The notes under the pieces: generated by a model | Seen by the model: the letters and a program-made list of their open reading frames with translations, nothing else | Database searches by the model: none | Told to the model about the DNA's origin: nothing | Shown here: piece by piece, positions 47,407-60,788 of the stretch | Position numbering within the stretch: position 1 is the first letter of the stretch | Layout: the number at the start of each line of letters is the position of its first letter | DNA from: Garcia nutans | Lineage: Eukaryota > Streptophyta > Magnoliopsida > Malpighiales > Euphorbiaceae | Assembly: GCA_947685225.1 (NCBI GenBank) | Contig: CANTUV010000011.1 | Span: 62,546,501 to 62,610,500, forward strand | Direction: 5' to 3' | Length of the DNA stretch: 64,000 nt | Program-made: the position numbers and the translations under genes

Positions 47407-49220
47407 CTATTTCTTACTAGGCTTCTTCAGCTTCTGCCCCGACCTTTTTCTGAAAATTATGAAATAAAAAAAAAAAAAAAAGAAATTCAGAACATTCGTA
47501 AAGATGCTTGTTTTGCAAATAACAAAAATCATACTGTTCTTATCCACCTCCTTGTTCCTCCCAGTTGGCTTTAGGTTATACCTGGCACCCATACCAAAAT
47601 TAGAATACCTTTTAGTACTAGTAGTTTGGCCATTGACACCAAAAACACCCTTCATCAATGCACTTATATCAACAGAAACGCTCCCGCATAAGCTTATCAT
47701 GGTACATCTTGCTCCCAGTCTCAGTGATCTGTTCCTCCACCTCTTCCAGGGTTTGATCTACATTCAGCTGCAACTCCTTTTTCCTAATAACAGTAACACC
47801 AAAACCATTTGCTTTGGCTTCCCGAAAGGCATCCTAGGAGGATAAACAGTCAGAAGAGAGGACAAATTGACATTGAAAGAGCAACACAAAATGAAAATCA
47901 AAAACTAACAGAGGCCTTGAAATCAACAATTAAAATTTTCAACCAACAGAACATGATTGCATAAACGCATAGTGTGTTGATCTAGAGGATAGTTTATATA
48001 CTAGCAAGAAGCAACAGGTTGCCTTTAGTGTAAAGGTCTCATCCAATCTTTTCATTTATCAAATGAAAAGACATGATAGTTTTTCAGTCTTCCAAACATG
48101 CACAACTCAGGAAAATCATTCTGAAATTAGACAAGCACACACTGGCAGACATGCAGAGATTCTTCAGAATATACTAATGCTAGAATGACTAAATCCAGTT
48201 CGGTTCTGAAAAGCTCTAAGTTATAATAATTGGTTAGCGGGAAAAATGCTCTACCTTAGGAGGCCTTGGAACAACAAAGGCGTGGCCATTTCCAAGCATA
48301 TCCATGTGAGTTTGAATAATGCAACAAAGGTTTTTGCAATCGCCAGCATCCTCAAAAGCAATCACATGACATGGTTTTGGTTCCAATTCAAGATCAGCAG
48401 CCATCTCCAAAGAATAAAATCCTATTTTCTGCTCCCCATTCTGAGTTGTGCACAATTCAATGCACTGGAAATAGAAAGAGAGTTTGTTCATTTTTATTAT
48501 GCAAATATACAAATACCATACCATGATCTCACATGGACCACATGGCGTATCCAAGAGTGTAAAATATTAGTTTAGCTATCTAACACGCCCCTAACCCATC
48601 CAAAAGGAGAAAAAAGGAAGAAAAGCGTATTTTCAAGAACTGTAGAATCATAACATTACAAAGAAGTGATTGTCATCCCTGGGATTTTATTTAGGATAAA
48701 AGTAAAATGTATTAACACCATGCTTATTCAAATGTGCATGTGCATGGTATGTGTATGTCGACTGCAAACTGGAGGCTTTAGCTAATAATATCAGTCACAA
48801 AGAAAACAAGTGATGGTTTTATTTTCCATGTTTCTGCACTTTCTGGTTCAATGAAACCAACTCCATAACTAGAATCACTCTCTTGTAGATTATCATTATC
48901 CAAATTATCAAGCGTACACCGATACTATCAAAATTTAGATTTGGATTTTCACAGTCAGAGCTTTGATTTAAAGAAATTAAATTATTTTGGCGCACCTGTT
49001 GATCATGAATGAGCTTTTTCCTAAGGGAGTTCCTGCGATTCGTGGGTCGTCCAAAATGAGCTGAAACATGCACAATCCTTCTGGTAGAGAAGAATAAATG
49101 GAATGGAAGATATGGATTTTTGTAAAATTTAGATGGGATTCTAATGGAGAATTTGCGAGTGGAGGAAAAGCGTGGAACAATTCGAGGTCTGTTAGAAACT
49201 GAAGGATTTAGAAGCTCCAT
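47407..49220 (-). pseudogene. EMB1703-like remnant: N-terminus joined to C-terminal exons, middle deleted
   Basis: EMB1703 is a large (about 1000-residue or more) plant protein needed for embryo development and predicted to enter plastids. Here the minus strand keeps only the ends. The first exon starts at 49220 (MELLNPSVSNRPR, transit-peptide-like, then VSAHFGRPTNRRNSLRKKLI). Its frame drifts near 48920, with homologous-looking code (SSYGVGFIEPESAETWK) continuing in another frame to about 48820. C-terminal exons follow at 48464-48255 (ELEPKPCHVIAFEDAGDCKN..VPRPPK), 47833-47609 (DAFREAKANGFGVTVIRKKEL..) and 47449-47407 (KRSGQKLKKPSKK), with good GT..AG sites. An extra T near 47674 shifts the third of these (..LMRER then stop). 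Most of the protein is absent, so this is almost surely non-functional. The family name comes from recall of the conserved ends. Confidence 0.72.
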
Positions 49221-50045
49221 TACTCAAGACTTCTTTACCCCGATGAGAAGAGAACAGAGAGGTTCATGGGTTGAGAAGGCATTGCCTAATGGCTACTGCT
49301 AAAACCCCCACGACGAAAAATCGTTTTGTCTAAAAAATCTAATATAATAGAAAAAAAAGTATAAAAGTTTGCCCCCAAAACGACATAGGTGACAAGAGTT
49401 TCATCTTTTAATACGTAGTTATGAACTTTAACAGGGTTTAATTTCACGAGCATTAAACAGGATGATTAATTTCATCAATGCCCTGCTTAAACTTTATTTC
49501 ATAATCAGTAAGGCTGGCAACCCCCAAAAAAACAAAGGTCACAATTGTTAATTGTTTCCCTGAAAATTAGACTAAATTTTACATATTTGTAATTGTTGAA
49601 CAATCTTTTAAGAGAATAAAATTTTTGAACTTCCATGAAATTTTAGCATTGGCAATAGCCTAATTGAAAAAAAAAAAAAGGGTCACAAGTTTAGTGATTC
49701 TGCCTTGTACAAATTAAAATTTAAGCTAAGCTCCAATTTGATTACAGGCTCACCCAAGTAGGGAAAGGAAAAGATAAGGATCCAAATTTCCACTCCAGTC
49801 ACCGGGCAGCATGTATTTCGACAATTTTCAAGTAAGGGGCTCATAGCAGTAAATTATATCATGAAGCACATCTTAACAACTGATGCAGCTGGTAAGACAA
49901 TAAATTCACAACACAGCCAGAATAACCTCTTTGGATAGTTTATTGACAGTTTATACAGCATTCGGACATGGATTCTCAAGATAACTGATTATGCTAATAT
50001 TACAAAAGATACAGCACAACGAGGAATAGAAATCAATATCCCACC
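49221..50045. other. Intergenic DNA and 3' UTR of the SINAT gene
   Basis: The upstream side of the EMB1703 remnant (49221-49320) would be its former 5' UTR and promoter. About 49890-50045 is the probable SINAT 3' UTR. No gene was seen between. Confidence 0.45.
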
Positions 50046-52686
50046 CTAACTGCAGAGATTGGGTATGCACGCCCCACCTTCAGGGTTCTGCTGTTCTTTC
50101 CATATTCGGCCCGTCACTCGGAGCTTTAACTCTTTCCTATCCCCTCCAGAGAAGAAAAGTGCCATGTTTCTCTGTATAATCAGGCCATCATGGCTATCTC
50201 TGACCTTCCTGTGGCTATCTCTGATGCTTCTTGGGGTGCCTTCCCAAATGAGTTTCCGGCTATTTCCCCCAACCTCCAGGCTATAGCTGTAATTACGGGC
50301 TTCTGTCTCATCACCCATGAAGCGGAGGAATGCCATATAAACAGGTGCCATACCAAGCTGAAAAGCTTCAAAATGAAGGCAGAAGTACTGGCCAAAACAG
50401 TGAAAAACCTACACAAGATGATCAAAAAAGATAATTCAACGCTTGTTAAGACAGTGCACCATTAAGAGCGAGATTCAGAGACTGACAGCTCCCAAACATA
50501 TAAATGCTCTGTAATGGCTACTCTTCGAGGGAAAACACTGTTCATAAATTCATTTTTTCCAGTTCACTGATTGAGAGTCCACTTTGTAATAAATCAACAG
50601 ATTGCAGCAAAACATGATATATATAAAGATTATAAAATATTGATCATCATCACTATAAATGTTCAGATTTTACATTTCATTTCCTTCCTTTTTCCTCTTT
50701 TTCCTTGACAACAATGCATCTATACTTTGACCACTCAACTAATCCTCAGGCAGTAAGTATGTAGTCTCCCTATTCCAAACAAACCACACAACTACCAGGA
50801 TAAATCTAGGGAGGTATTTGGCTAAAAGTTATTGGTTGAAATTCAGATTCAGAGTAAATGAGATCACTGAATCGACATGCCTAACCATTCAACCAAACCA
50901 CTGGGCTTCATGTTTATATGTTACTGGTAACTCAACAAAGAAATTACAATGTATATGGTATGCCCATAAGCAGCATGGCATTATTTATGGACTGCTCCAT
51001 GCAGAAATTAAGGAATTCATAATCCCTTCTAATAATGGGCACAGATGGGTATTCTTGTTGGAAAAAAAGCCAGATAACATTCCATGAATTGAAATCAGCA
51101 CAATCTAAACAACTGTAAGAAACCTGTCATGATTTTTTTAAGGCTTTCCAAAATTGATTATTACGTCTTTCCGATCAAAAGTTATTAATCAAGTTTTTTT
51201 TTTCTTATAAGTAATTAAATAAGAGAAAATAAATACTTACAGTTAACATCCATGTTGCATTTTCTACTTCACGGGGATTAGATTTGACATAACGATGGTT
51301 AAAAGTGCATCCAGAATGCATGTCTACTTTGTGATCATCCCTCAGATGAGCAACAAGGAAAGGGATATCCCCAACAACAGCACACTCGGATCCAGCATAA
51401 GGACAGCTGTATGGCCTGAAGTTGCATAGGGACTCGTGCTTGAGTTTGCTGTAGTATGGAAAAATCTCAGGACAACCAAGTGACATGTATTTGCAATGCA
51501 GTTCAAGTGATTCGGCTACTTTCTCCAATGCTAGACATCTTATATCACCAAGCTCTTGTCTACAAGTGGGACATCGGTTATGCACCCTTGATTTACAAGT
51601 TGAACAGAGTGTATGCCCATTATGGCACTGCAGAAAAAAAACCAATTACAGGGTGCTAAAACTTATTCTACTGTGAGGCACAAGCATAAATATTAAGAAC
51701 CGAACTTCTCACTCTTTTGTCACCCCATTAGCAGACAAACAAAACCTGACACTGGCAAATTTGTGCACTTGGCAACCTCAGGATTCACCCCAAAGATTCC
51801 TAGTGCAGGCAGATTGTTCCTGGGATTCCTACCTTTTGCCAAGAAGCAGAGAAGGATCTAAACGAGGAAGCTACCAACTAGTCTCAACCAACTTTACCTG
51901 TGGATATGGTTAATTGCCATTTGGTATAAACAACTTAGGAATGCCAAATAGAGAACACCAATGCCTACTACTTTTCACTTCACATCACTTCTGTTCACTT
52001 CACATCACTTCTGCGCCTAGTAAGGGATATAATTTAATTGGATACGAACTTCCTAAAGCACCAATTTCCTAACTGGAAACTATAAAGCATATGGAATGTC
52101 GCACAAAGGAAAGGCCAAGAACTATTTATAATTGAATACAAAAAATTCCTGTAGTCCCTACCCATAGATGTCAAAATTAGAGGCCATACTGATATACCAA
52201 AATTATCAGATACTCAAATTCCATAACACGAAAATTCAACAATCTTCTGGCACCTAAACTTTCATTCAAATCACCCTATCTCCAGTTCAAACTAAATCAA
52301 TCAATTGAATAGCAAAAGTATGTTGCTGAGGTTAACTCAAGGCACTTAATCTAAAACAAACTAGAAAAAAACACCACGCTTGCATTAACCCTCCACAACA
52401 AGGGAAAGAGAGGAACAGATCGAGAAATAACGCATCAATCAAATTGCAACAGAGGAAAAACCTGATGAATTGGAGGGTACATAGAATTAGTACAAACTGG
52501 GCATTCAAGCAACTCATGGACACTGATGGATTGAATCGCTGAGGAAACAGTATTACTGTTGTTGTTGATGGCGATGTTGTTGCTTTGAGATTTTGGAACT
52601 GAAGGGAGTTGATGGAGATGATGATGGATCTCATCCTCGTCGATCAAATCGGAAGACGGCGCAGTTTCAATGCAATCTAATTCCAT
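50046..52686 (-). CDS. SINAT-type RING E3 ubiquitin ligase (seven in absentia family), 324 aa, three exons
   Basis: Exons on the minus strand are 52686-52462 (75 aa), 51627-51241 (129 aa) and 50408-50046 (120 aa plus stop). All junctions are GT..AG at phase 0 (CATCAG|GTTTTT, CTGCAG, ACT|GTAAGT, TGTAG). The acidic, Asn-rich N-terminus leads to a C3HC4 RING (ECPVC..CHNGHTLCSTC..RCPTC; about 61-97). SIAH-type zinc fingers follow in the CKYMSLGCPEIFPYYSKLKHE..CPY..H region (about 120-180). The C-terminal SINA/TRAF-like substrate-binding domain ends RVTGRIWKEQQNPEGGACIP. The length matches plant SINAT proteins. These E3 ligases target NAC, TRAF/ATG6 and FREE1-type proteins in auxin, autophagy and ABA contexts; the exact target here is unknown. 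No lesion was seen. The gene lies just upstream of the EMB1703 remnant in the same orientation. Confidence 0.95.
51966..52013. repeat. 20-bp tandem duplication in SINAT intron 1
   Basis: ttcacttcacatcacttctg occurs twice in direct succession. Noncoding. Confidence 0.6.
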
Positions 52687-54125
52687 TCATAAAACTGCGC
52701 AAAAAGAGAGAAAAAAGGGAGTTAATTTTCCAAATTCGAGGAATTCGAGGCTTATTCTCAGATGGGTATTCGCAATTCTGTATTCTTCGTCAATTAAAGA
52801 ACAGAAACTGCGAAACTAGACCGATTTTCTTTGATGGGTATGACTCTTGAACATGTAATTGTCCGAATTTTGGAGAAAATAACTATAAGCAAGAGATTGA
52901 ATCTGTAATATGCAAGAATAATAAGATTTGCTTTATCAAAAAGAGGTGTTTTTCTTAATCGGTGAGGGAGAAAGAAAAACGATGGCCGAAATTGCAAGAG
53001 CCAGCTGATCAGCATCCAAAGATTTCAGGCCAGAGAGAGAGAGAGACACAAAGGGCTTGATTAAAGATAAAAGTAGCTGGAATAATATTAAAACTTTTCT
53101 ATTAATACAAAGAAAAGCGCAATTTGTTAATTAAGTAGTAATTAGTCGACATAAATAGATAATGTAATGCTTTCAGCTTACAGTATACTTTCTCCTCTTC
53201 ATTAGTATTCTAACGTATTTATAATCAGAAAAAAATAAATTTCCTAAAAGAAATAAAATAAAAATCCTAAATATAATAGCATTAAATAAATAAAAATACT
53301 AAAAACAATAGGATTTTAGAAATAAATGTCCCAAAGGAATAGGATAAGAACTTTTAAAATATATAATTAAAATAATAAAAAAATAAAAGTATATACATTA
53401 CTAATTATTTGATTTAGTTAATTCTTAATTATTATCATCTAAAAAAATACTAGTATGGTATAATATATACATCTCCTAATATAAGCGAAATTGATCTAAT
53501 CTTTTTTTTTTCCTATTTTTCTAGCATCACACACTCATAAATTATGAGTTTACATTGGTTTTTTTTTTCCTGTTTTGATTGAAAATTGTACCCAAAAAAA
53601 TTTTGAGTTTGGAAAAGGTAAAAAATTAAAAAAATAACTATTTTTTAAATTATGTTTTAGTAATAAAAAAAATTATATATCATATGCTAGAATTCTGACC
53701 CAAAATTCTAATGGAATTTAAAATAAGATATTTTCCTATTTGATATATAAGAAATATTCATAAATTAAGTGGATGATTATTTCTTCTATTAATATTATTT
53801 TTAATTAAGTAATAATCATTATTGACTTAGGATTAGCCATAATAGGAGTATTGGGATAAGTTTTTTAAGAATCGTTTGTTCAATCATGCAAGTAATTTAT
53901 GCTTAATATTTGAGTTGAAAGTAAAAAGTCAGTGAAGAGTTTTATAATTATAATTTTCAAAGATGACGAGCACATTTAATGAATTTAAGTTTAGGATGTG
54001 ACTGGTTTTTTTTTTTCTAAAATTTTATATCTCTCTCTAATTTGATTAATAAATTTTTTTCCCTTTTACATGTGAATATAAGTATACTTCCAACCATATA
54101 AAATTTATTATTTTTTTTATTCTAT
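52687..54125. other. SINAT 5' UTR/promoter and AT-rich DNA
   Basis: About 52687-53050 is the probable 5' UTR and promoter (GA-rich ggccagagagagagagagac near 53029-53046). Beyond 53150 it is AT-rich with no gene. Confidence 0.45.
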
Positions 54126-54137
54126 CTTTTATTTAAA

Positions 54138-54525
54138 GATGGGTAAATTTCGGTGAACTGAAATTATTATATATCGTTGATTCGATTAATAATTTTAGAT
54201 TATTTTAATTTTTAATTCAGTTAATAGTTAATCAATTAAATCGGTTAATTGTTAATCAATTTTTTTTAAAAATAGTTATTAATTTTTTATTTACTATAAA
54301 TATAAATATTTATTGCAAAAGAAAGTTATTTTTAGATTTTTTAATAAGTTTTATTTATTCATTTAATTATATTATTTATTCATTATAAATAAAATTTTAT
54401 TATAAAATTAATTAACTAAATCGATTGAAATTAAAAATTAGTTAGATCAATTAAAAAAATTTTAAAAAAATTGATTTAGTTAAATGGTCGATTAATTAAC
54501 CAACCAATCAAATGCTTATTCCATT
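54138..54525. repeat. Possible MITE-like repeat related to the 42-kb element
   Basis: Starts tgggtaaatttcggtgaact and ends ttaattaaccaaccaatcaaatgc. It is composed of ttcggtt / ttaaccga-like motifs around an A/T core. No convincing target duplication, so the edges are approximate. Confidence 0.35.
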
Positions 54526-56800
54526 TTTTTTAATATTATAAAGGAACAGAGACATGATACATCTCACCACAAAACTATAATAATTTTATAGTGACGTGTT
54601 AATCTATATATCTCAATACATACATATTTAATTTATCAATATTGGTTAAAAAGTGTCTACCTACCTATCCTACTTTTATCCATCATAACATTGTATTTTA
54701 CATATTATATTAAGTTTAATATTTTACTATATAACTTTATTTTCTTATTTAGTCAAAAATAATTTATTTAGGTTAAAATTAATAAAATTATATTTTAAAA
54801 AATAGTGTTTTAATGATGTCATCTTTAAAATTAATTGTAATCCATTACTATGAAACTTTGCAATAGAGAAAAATTGGAAAAGGCAAAGGAAGTGAAAAAA
54901 AAAAATTCTAATAAAAAAGTTAACAATATCAGCAAGTATGGACTTTGGCGTAAGGTCACAGTCCTCCAAAAGGACTAAAATTTGATTTACATGTTTTCAT
55001 GAACTAAAATGTAAGGTGCATTATTGTTCGTTATAGATTTCTTATTTTTATTTTTTAAATTAAAAATTGATTTTAGTTTTTATTTTAAATTTTTTAAAAA
55101 TTTGTTTTATATTTTTTAAAATAATTTATCATAATTATTAAAATTTTAATTATCAAAAAAATAGACAGATAAAAAATATTCAAAAAAATAATATCAAAAA
55201 CTAATTTTTGTTGTAAAAAAATTTTATTAATATAAAATATCTATATAATATTTCCTCAAAATCAAAATTTTTAAAACATTATTTTATGGATTGAATATTT
55301 AAAGTAAAATAATTTTTATTTAATAAAAAAATCTAAATTTTAATAATATTACCGAATACATTTTAATTTTTTTTTTCTAAAAAAATACTTAAAACTAAAA
55401 AATAAAAAATCATTCTAAAAAATACTAATTAACTATTAAAATATAGTTTGGTGGCCAAAAATATATTTTAATTTCATTTAAATTTTAAATTCGAATTACT
55501 TTTCATTTAAATTTTGAATTCGAATTACTGTATTTTTTTTATCCGATGAATAATTAATAAAAAAAATTAATTTAATTTCAACGCATAATTGACTTCACTC
55601 TATTAATATTTAAGACGTGACTTATTAAGGAGTAATTATTCATCAAATTCAGAAATATCAGGTTAGTTTATTTAAGTTGTTATATGAAGTTAACCATAAT
55701 TTTTTTTAGATTTATTATATTTAATTTCAAATTTTAATGACAAAACACCATTCAACAGAAAATTTTAAAAGTTATAAATAAAAACAAGAATAAAAGTGAA
55801 ATTAACATTACAGCTTATTGCGTAAAAAAAATATAGTTTATTATATCATGTTATTAATTCAATATTTAAATTTTGATATGAATTAGTTCAATTCTTTACT
55901 TTTTATGAATTTGATAAATTATTAATAATTAAATTAATGGCTTAATCAATTAAGTTTGTAAAATTAAAAAGGTTCAATGATTTCAATTAAAATTTTAACT
56001 ATTAAATTAATAATATAATATGATAAATTTAAAAATAAATTTGACTTCAGACGGATAATAATTATCTTATAGATTAAGAACAAAATTACAACGAAATTCT
56101 TAAATTGGGGAGCATAATTGACACTAAAAAGGAATAAAACTGTAAAGCTTAAGATAAACTTAACTATCAAATAAAAAAAAAATAACATTAATAAAGGCTT
56201 AAAATGGGAAAAGGAAGTAAAAAGTCGAGAATGGCTCTCTTCCTTGTGAGGAATGTTCCTCAGTTGACACTTCTATGTACTTTGTCATTTACATAGTTAG
56301 ATATCTATATTAAGAAAAATATTTTAAATTATTTAATAAGTATATTATTTAAAACTTTCAGTTAAATTACTATTCATTTACGATAGTAAATTTATATTTC
56401 AACATTAAATTTTATACTGAATATAGTAATTTTTTAAAATTTTAAATAATTTTTTAATTTATAAATTTGATCAATTATATTATTCAATTACGAATACCAT
56501 CAGAATAGTATAAAATTAAATCACAATACCGTTTTTCAAAATATGTATTTTTTTACTTGTAAAATTCTTAAAAAGGAATAAAAATATTAAAATCTAAATA
56601 TATATAATAAAAAAATATATTTAATAATCTATATTCACCGACCATTAGAGGAATGATTTTCAAATGAGCATTTGAGTTTTGAAGCATGTAATAAAATCAT
56701 TTTCCCCCTTTTTCGGCTGGTAAGATATTAATTAGAAGAGAAGGGAACAGAGGTGAACTGACAAAAGCAATTCCCATTGAGGACGACCATTTCTTATTCA

Positions 56801-56831
<31 letters not shown>

Positions 56832-59689
56832 GTATCTTGCTTAATTTTAATTGATGTGAAATATCCTTATATAATAAAAAAAATTCATGAAATAATATAT
56901 ATAAAATTTTTTAAAATTAAGGTTTAGTTTTTTTGATTTTTTTGTTGTATATAAAATTAAATACATCAAAATAATATAGTAAATTAAATAAGAATAGCAT
57001 TTTCACTCCCAAATTATTGAAAATGAAAATCAATCCACCAATTGAGTGAAAAAGGGATTAAAATTAAATTTAATGCGCATTAATTAAGGCAGTATTCTGG
57101 AGTTTTTTAGCTTTTTTTTTGAAAAAATAAAACCAAAATGTTTCATTAACATGATTAAATTTTAGATTTTTTAATTAAATGAAAACTATTTTCATGTTAA
57201 ATATGAAATTAAAATTAAAAAAATAATGTTAAAACTAATTTTTATTATAAAAAAATGTTTTATTTTATTAATATAAAAAATCTTATAAACATAAAAATAA
57301 TTTTATTAATATATAATATCTTCTTAAATCTTTAAAATCATATTTTCTATATTAAATATTTAGTCTAAAATATTTTTTATTTAATAAAAAAAATTAAAAT
57401 TTAATAGTATTATAGAATATATTTTAATTTTTTTTTTAAAAAAGGCTAAAAATAAACACACCCTAAAATAATTACTAAATATTAAAAGTTTTTAACTTTA
57501 ATCTCATACCATAATAATAAAACAAAAGATATAAAAATATTCCCAATGACTCAATAATCCGCCAGCAAAGAGCAATCATAACAGATACAGCTGGTAAGCC
57601 AAAGTTTCTGTGGGCGTACGTTGTGCAATTACAATGCAAAAATGTTAGATTTATTTATTTTACTTTCTCTTTTTTTTTAGTTAGGTAATGTAAATAATTA
57701 ATAATATTAGATGAATGAAGGCAGCATTATGATTCCATGGTGGCAAGATATAAATAAAAATAATAGTATATGATAAGTCAATAAAATTAAATTAATAAGT
57801 GCAGTTATATAATAGGAATAGGAACGAGGGATTATTATAAATTCTGTTAAAAAAAAAGAATGGGATGATTATAAAGGGCATAAAAGATAGCTTAGTTTCA
57901 ACGTTACTTGAACAATAAAAGAGTGTATTATTAGTGCTAAGCCTAATCGATTCTAATACATTTCCACTTTTACTACTTATTTCTTTTGTCTCACTTAATA
58001 AGGGATGTTACCAACTCCATTTACAACATTTCTACTATAACTTACCAATAGTATGTCCAAACATAATTTAATAATAAATACATATTTTTTAAATAATAAA
58101 TTCAAAATCTATTTATTCATTTTCATTGGAATATTTTTTTTTAAAAAATACTAATAATAGTTGAAATTTTTTTTGTCTATCTCACAGTAAATCAATATTT
58201 AATGTTCTACTTTAATTAATATTTTTCCTTCTTTTTATATCAATTAAAACGATATTAATATATATATTTTTTACTTTGTATACTTTTTTTTACTTTATAA
58301 ATTTTAGTCTTATTAAAATTAGTATATGCATTATATAATAAAGTTAAATCCTGATTATAATCTAAAAGTTTATTTGTTTATTATTTTTTATTAAAATGAT
58401 TGCAATTGATAATATATATGGAAATTGATTATATATATGGAAATTCACTTTTAACTAATATTATCTCGTTTATAATTTAGAAGTCCGAATGCAAAAATAT
58501 GCTCATTCAGAAATGTCAAAAATGTAAAACATGAAAACAGATTTTTACTTGCCACTTTTATTTTTTGAGACCTCCTAAATGGGCCATTATCGGTCCACTT
58601 GATCAGCCAAAATTCGTCCACTCTTGTGTTAGTGGACGACATTGCTGGATTGGCGCTTCTTTTTTCTAGATCGAGGGACCTGTTCAGTACACTTAAGAAT
58701 TAGGAATATAATTTTATTTGAAAATAAAATTTTATTTTAAATTTTAATTTATAAATAATTTATTTTTACTGTTTATATTTGAATAATTTCAAGACCTTTA
58801 ATTTTCAGTGAGATTATATATATTTTTAATTATAATTATTAATATAACAATTTTAAATATAATTATTAATATAGCAAATAAATTATATTTTCAATTCCTT
58901 AAAAATAAACGTCTAATGCTTTAAAATCTTATTCAAGTTGAATTATGAAAAAATAAAATGTGATAAAATTCTTCGATGAAAGTGAATAAATATGGACATT
59001 TTTTCAAAATGTAAGGTCTAACAATTGAATCCATTATTTCACCTAAAAATTATTTTACATTAATTACATTTTCTTAGACAATATATACAATAGGAAAAAA
59101 AAGGTAATTCCAAAAATTGAGAAAAACAAAAAATAGAAGATACACTACTTAAAAAAATAAGTGGTGGAAGCGAATTATTTATTTATTTGTGAAAGAATAA
59201 TACATCAGCCAACAAGACGACCTATAGTTTAAGTAAAACGACAGTGATTCAGTGGAAAATAGGAGAGACGGTTTTTTGGGTTTGTGGCCTTTAGAGTTGA
59301 TGACTAAAAAGCCCAAAGCTCTAAACTGAAGAGTCTAAGCGCATTATCCGGTGTTAAAAGAGAGAAATTGATGCGTATGAGTTTATGATCAGTGAGTAAA
59401 ATATGATTTATTTTTGTTTGGTCGGACTTTCCACAAGCATGATGGTGAAACCTTCTGTTGCCTATATTTAAACATTGTTCTCCGTATATTTACTAGTGCA
59501 AATAAAATTTTAAAAAAAATCAACCATCTAAAATAATTAAAGATTATATTAGTCAAATGTTTCACAACCTAACAAACTTTTATTATTTTCTGATAAAAAA
59601 AGGTTTTATTATTTCATTGGCCCAAAAAAAAAAGACAAGCTTTTATTATTTCAATCAGTGAGGTTATCACATGGTCCTTGCTACGAATA

Positions 59690-59720
<31 letters not shown>

Positions 59721-60060
59721 TTTGAAGTCTGCTACGAATATTTTATAATTGTCTTTTTGAAAACAATTCATGATTAGACTTACAAAATTATTAGCAAAGA
59801 TCATGGAAGATAAATCTCTCACGGTTAAAAACAACAAAGAGGTGAAAAAAGTGGGAGTGCTCGTATAAAATATACTTGGAAAAATTAAGTGGAGCACCCA
59901 CAATACTGTTACTATATTATGTTGTATAAAATATGATTGCACTTTTGTAAAGGGCACTTGCAATTGCAACTTTTAATTGTAAATTTCACCAGCTAGAACC
60001 GCACAAAGAGCGGAGCAAAACTAAGGACTCAAATATGCTCTCCTATGTTCGACTATTGGT
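54526..60060. other. AT-rich intergenic desert
   Basis: Very AT-rich. Contains an AAT microsatellite at about 56801-56829 and a TA run at about 59688-59711. Slightly less AT-rich patches at 58540-58680 and 59210-59460 show no recognisable coding or RNA gene. Confidence 0.6.
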
Positions 60061-60545
60061 TTATTTTAACAAATGATATTGACACAGAGCTAAAAGGCAG
60101 AGTTGACTTGGTACCAGCATTCTTTGACCTAGGAGCCGCCTCTCGCACTTGCCATAAGGACAAAAACACAAAATCATTGAAGTGGCGCATGGCTCCTCTC
60201 TTGTAGCATGTGGCATATGGGCAATTCTGTTTTCACACTGCCAAATCTGATCATAAGATATGGGTACAGAGATCCACAATGTCATACTTCACAAGTCCCC
60301 AATTAGTTTAGATAGTTTTGAACGTGTCGGGACGCTATAGTTGCTGTGATACCCCATGCCCTCTCAGTCTTAAGAGTGCAGCACTTGGATCTCCAATGGA
60401 GTTTTAGCCAGAGGGGTGGGTCGAAGGCCCCGCCAAACATGCTTACATCCACCGCTTTTCAAACTAGCAAGATGAACATGATGCACGGAGAAATGCACCA
60501 CTTAGGACGCTAACATAACCGTGCTAAAATCGAGGATGGTTTTAG
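60061..60545. other. Unexplained block of balanced base composition
   Basis: About 480 bp of near-neutral base composition inside AT-rich DNA, with sharp edges. No long ORF or family motif was found on either strand. It could be a non-coding transcript exon, a decayed gene or an old element. Confidence 0.35.
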
Positions 60546-60629
60546 AGATTGTTTAGTATTTACCAATCCATTCCAGTGTTTTTAACTTTCTTAGTATTAA
60601 CTTCTTCCCAGAATCATAATTTATCAAAA

Positions 60630-60788
60630 TCAGATAAAAAAAAATAAAAATCAAATTCAAGAACAAAATGTTTCTACAATTTTTTTGGATGGAAATAATA
60701 TCAATACTCCTTATAAATACTAGACTCGTGGTTTGAACCTAACATCCATAAGCTGCCCTGCCACAAATGCGCTGAGCTAAATCCCCCC
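60630..60788 (-). mobile_element. tRNA-derived SINE remnant
   Basis: On the minus strand the block begins ggggggatttagctcagcgc, like a tRNA acceptor stem plus A box (TTAGCTCAG). About 42 bp later it has ggttcaaacc, a good B box. It then runs into a non-tRNA body and a T/A-rich tail (about 60630-60650). The spacing fits RNA polymerase III promoters of plant SINEs. It lacks a tRNA fold beyond these boxes, so it is not a tRNA gene. No target duplication found. Confidence 0.45.

Noticed and set aside
50818..51087. Plus-strand 89-codon ORF
   Set aside because: It sits in the second intron of the SINAT gene on the opposite strand and has no family features.
59667..59969. Minus-strand 100-codon ORF with an isoleucine/tyrosine repeat
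   Set aside because: The repeat is a direct translation of the TA microsatellite; the rest lacks any conserved motif.
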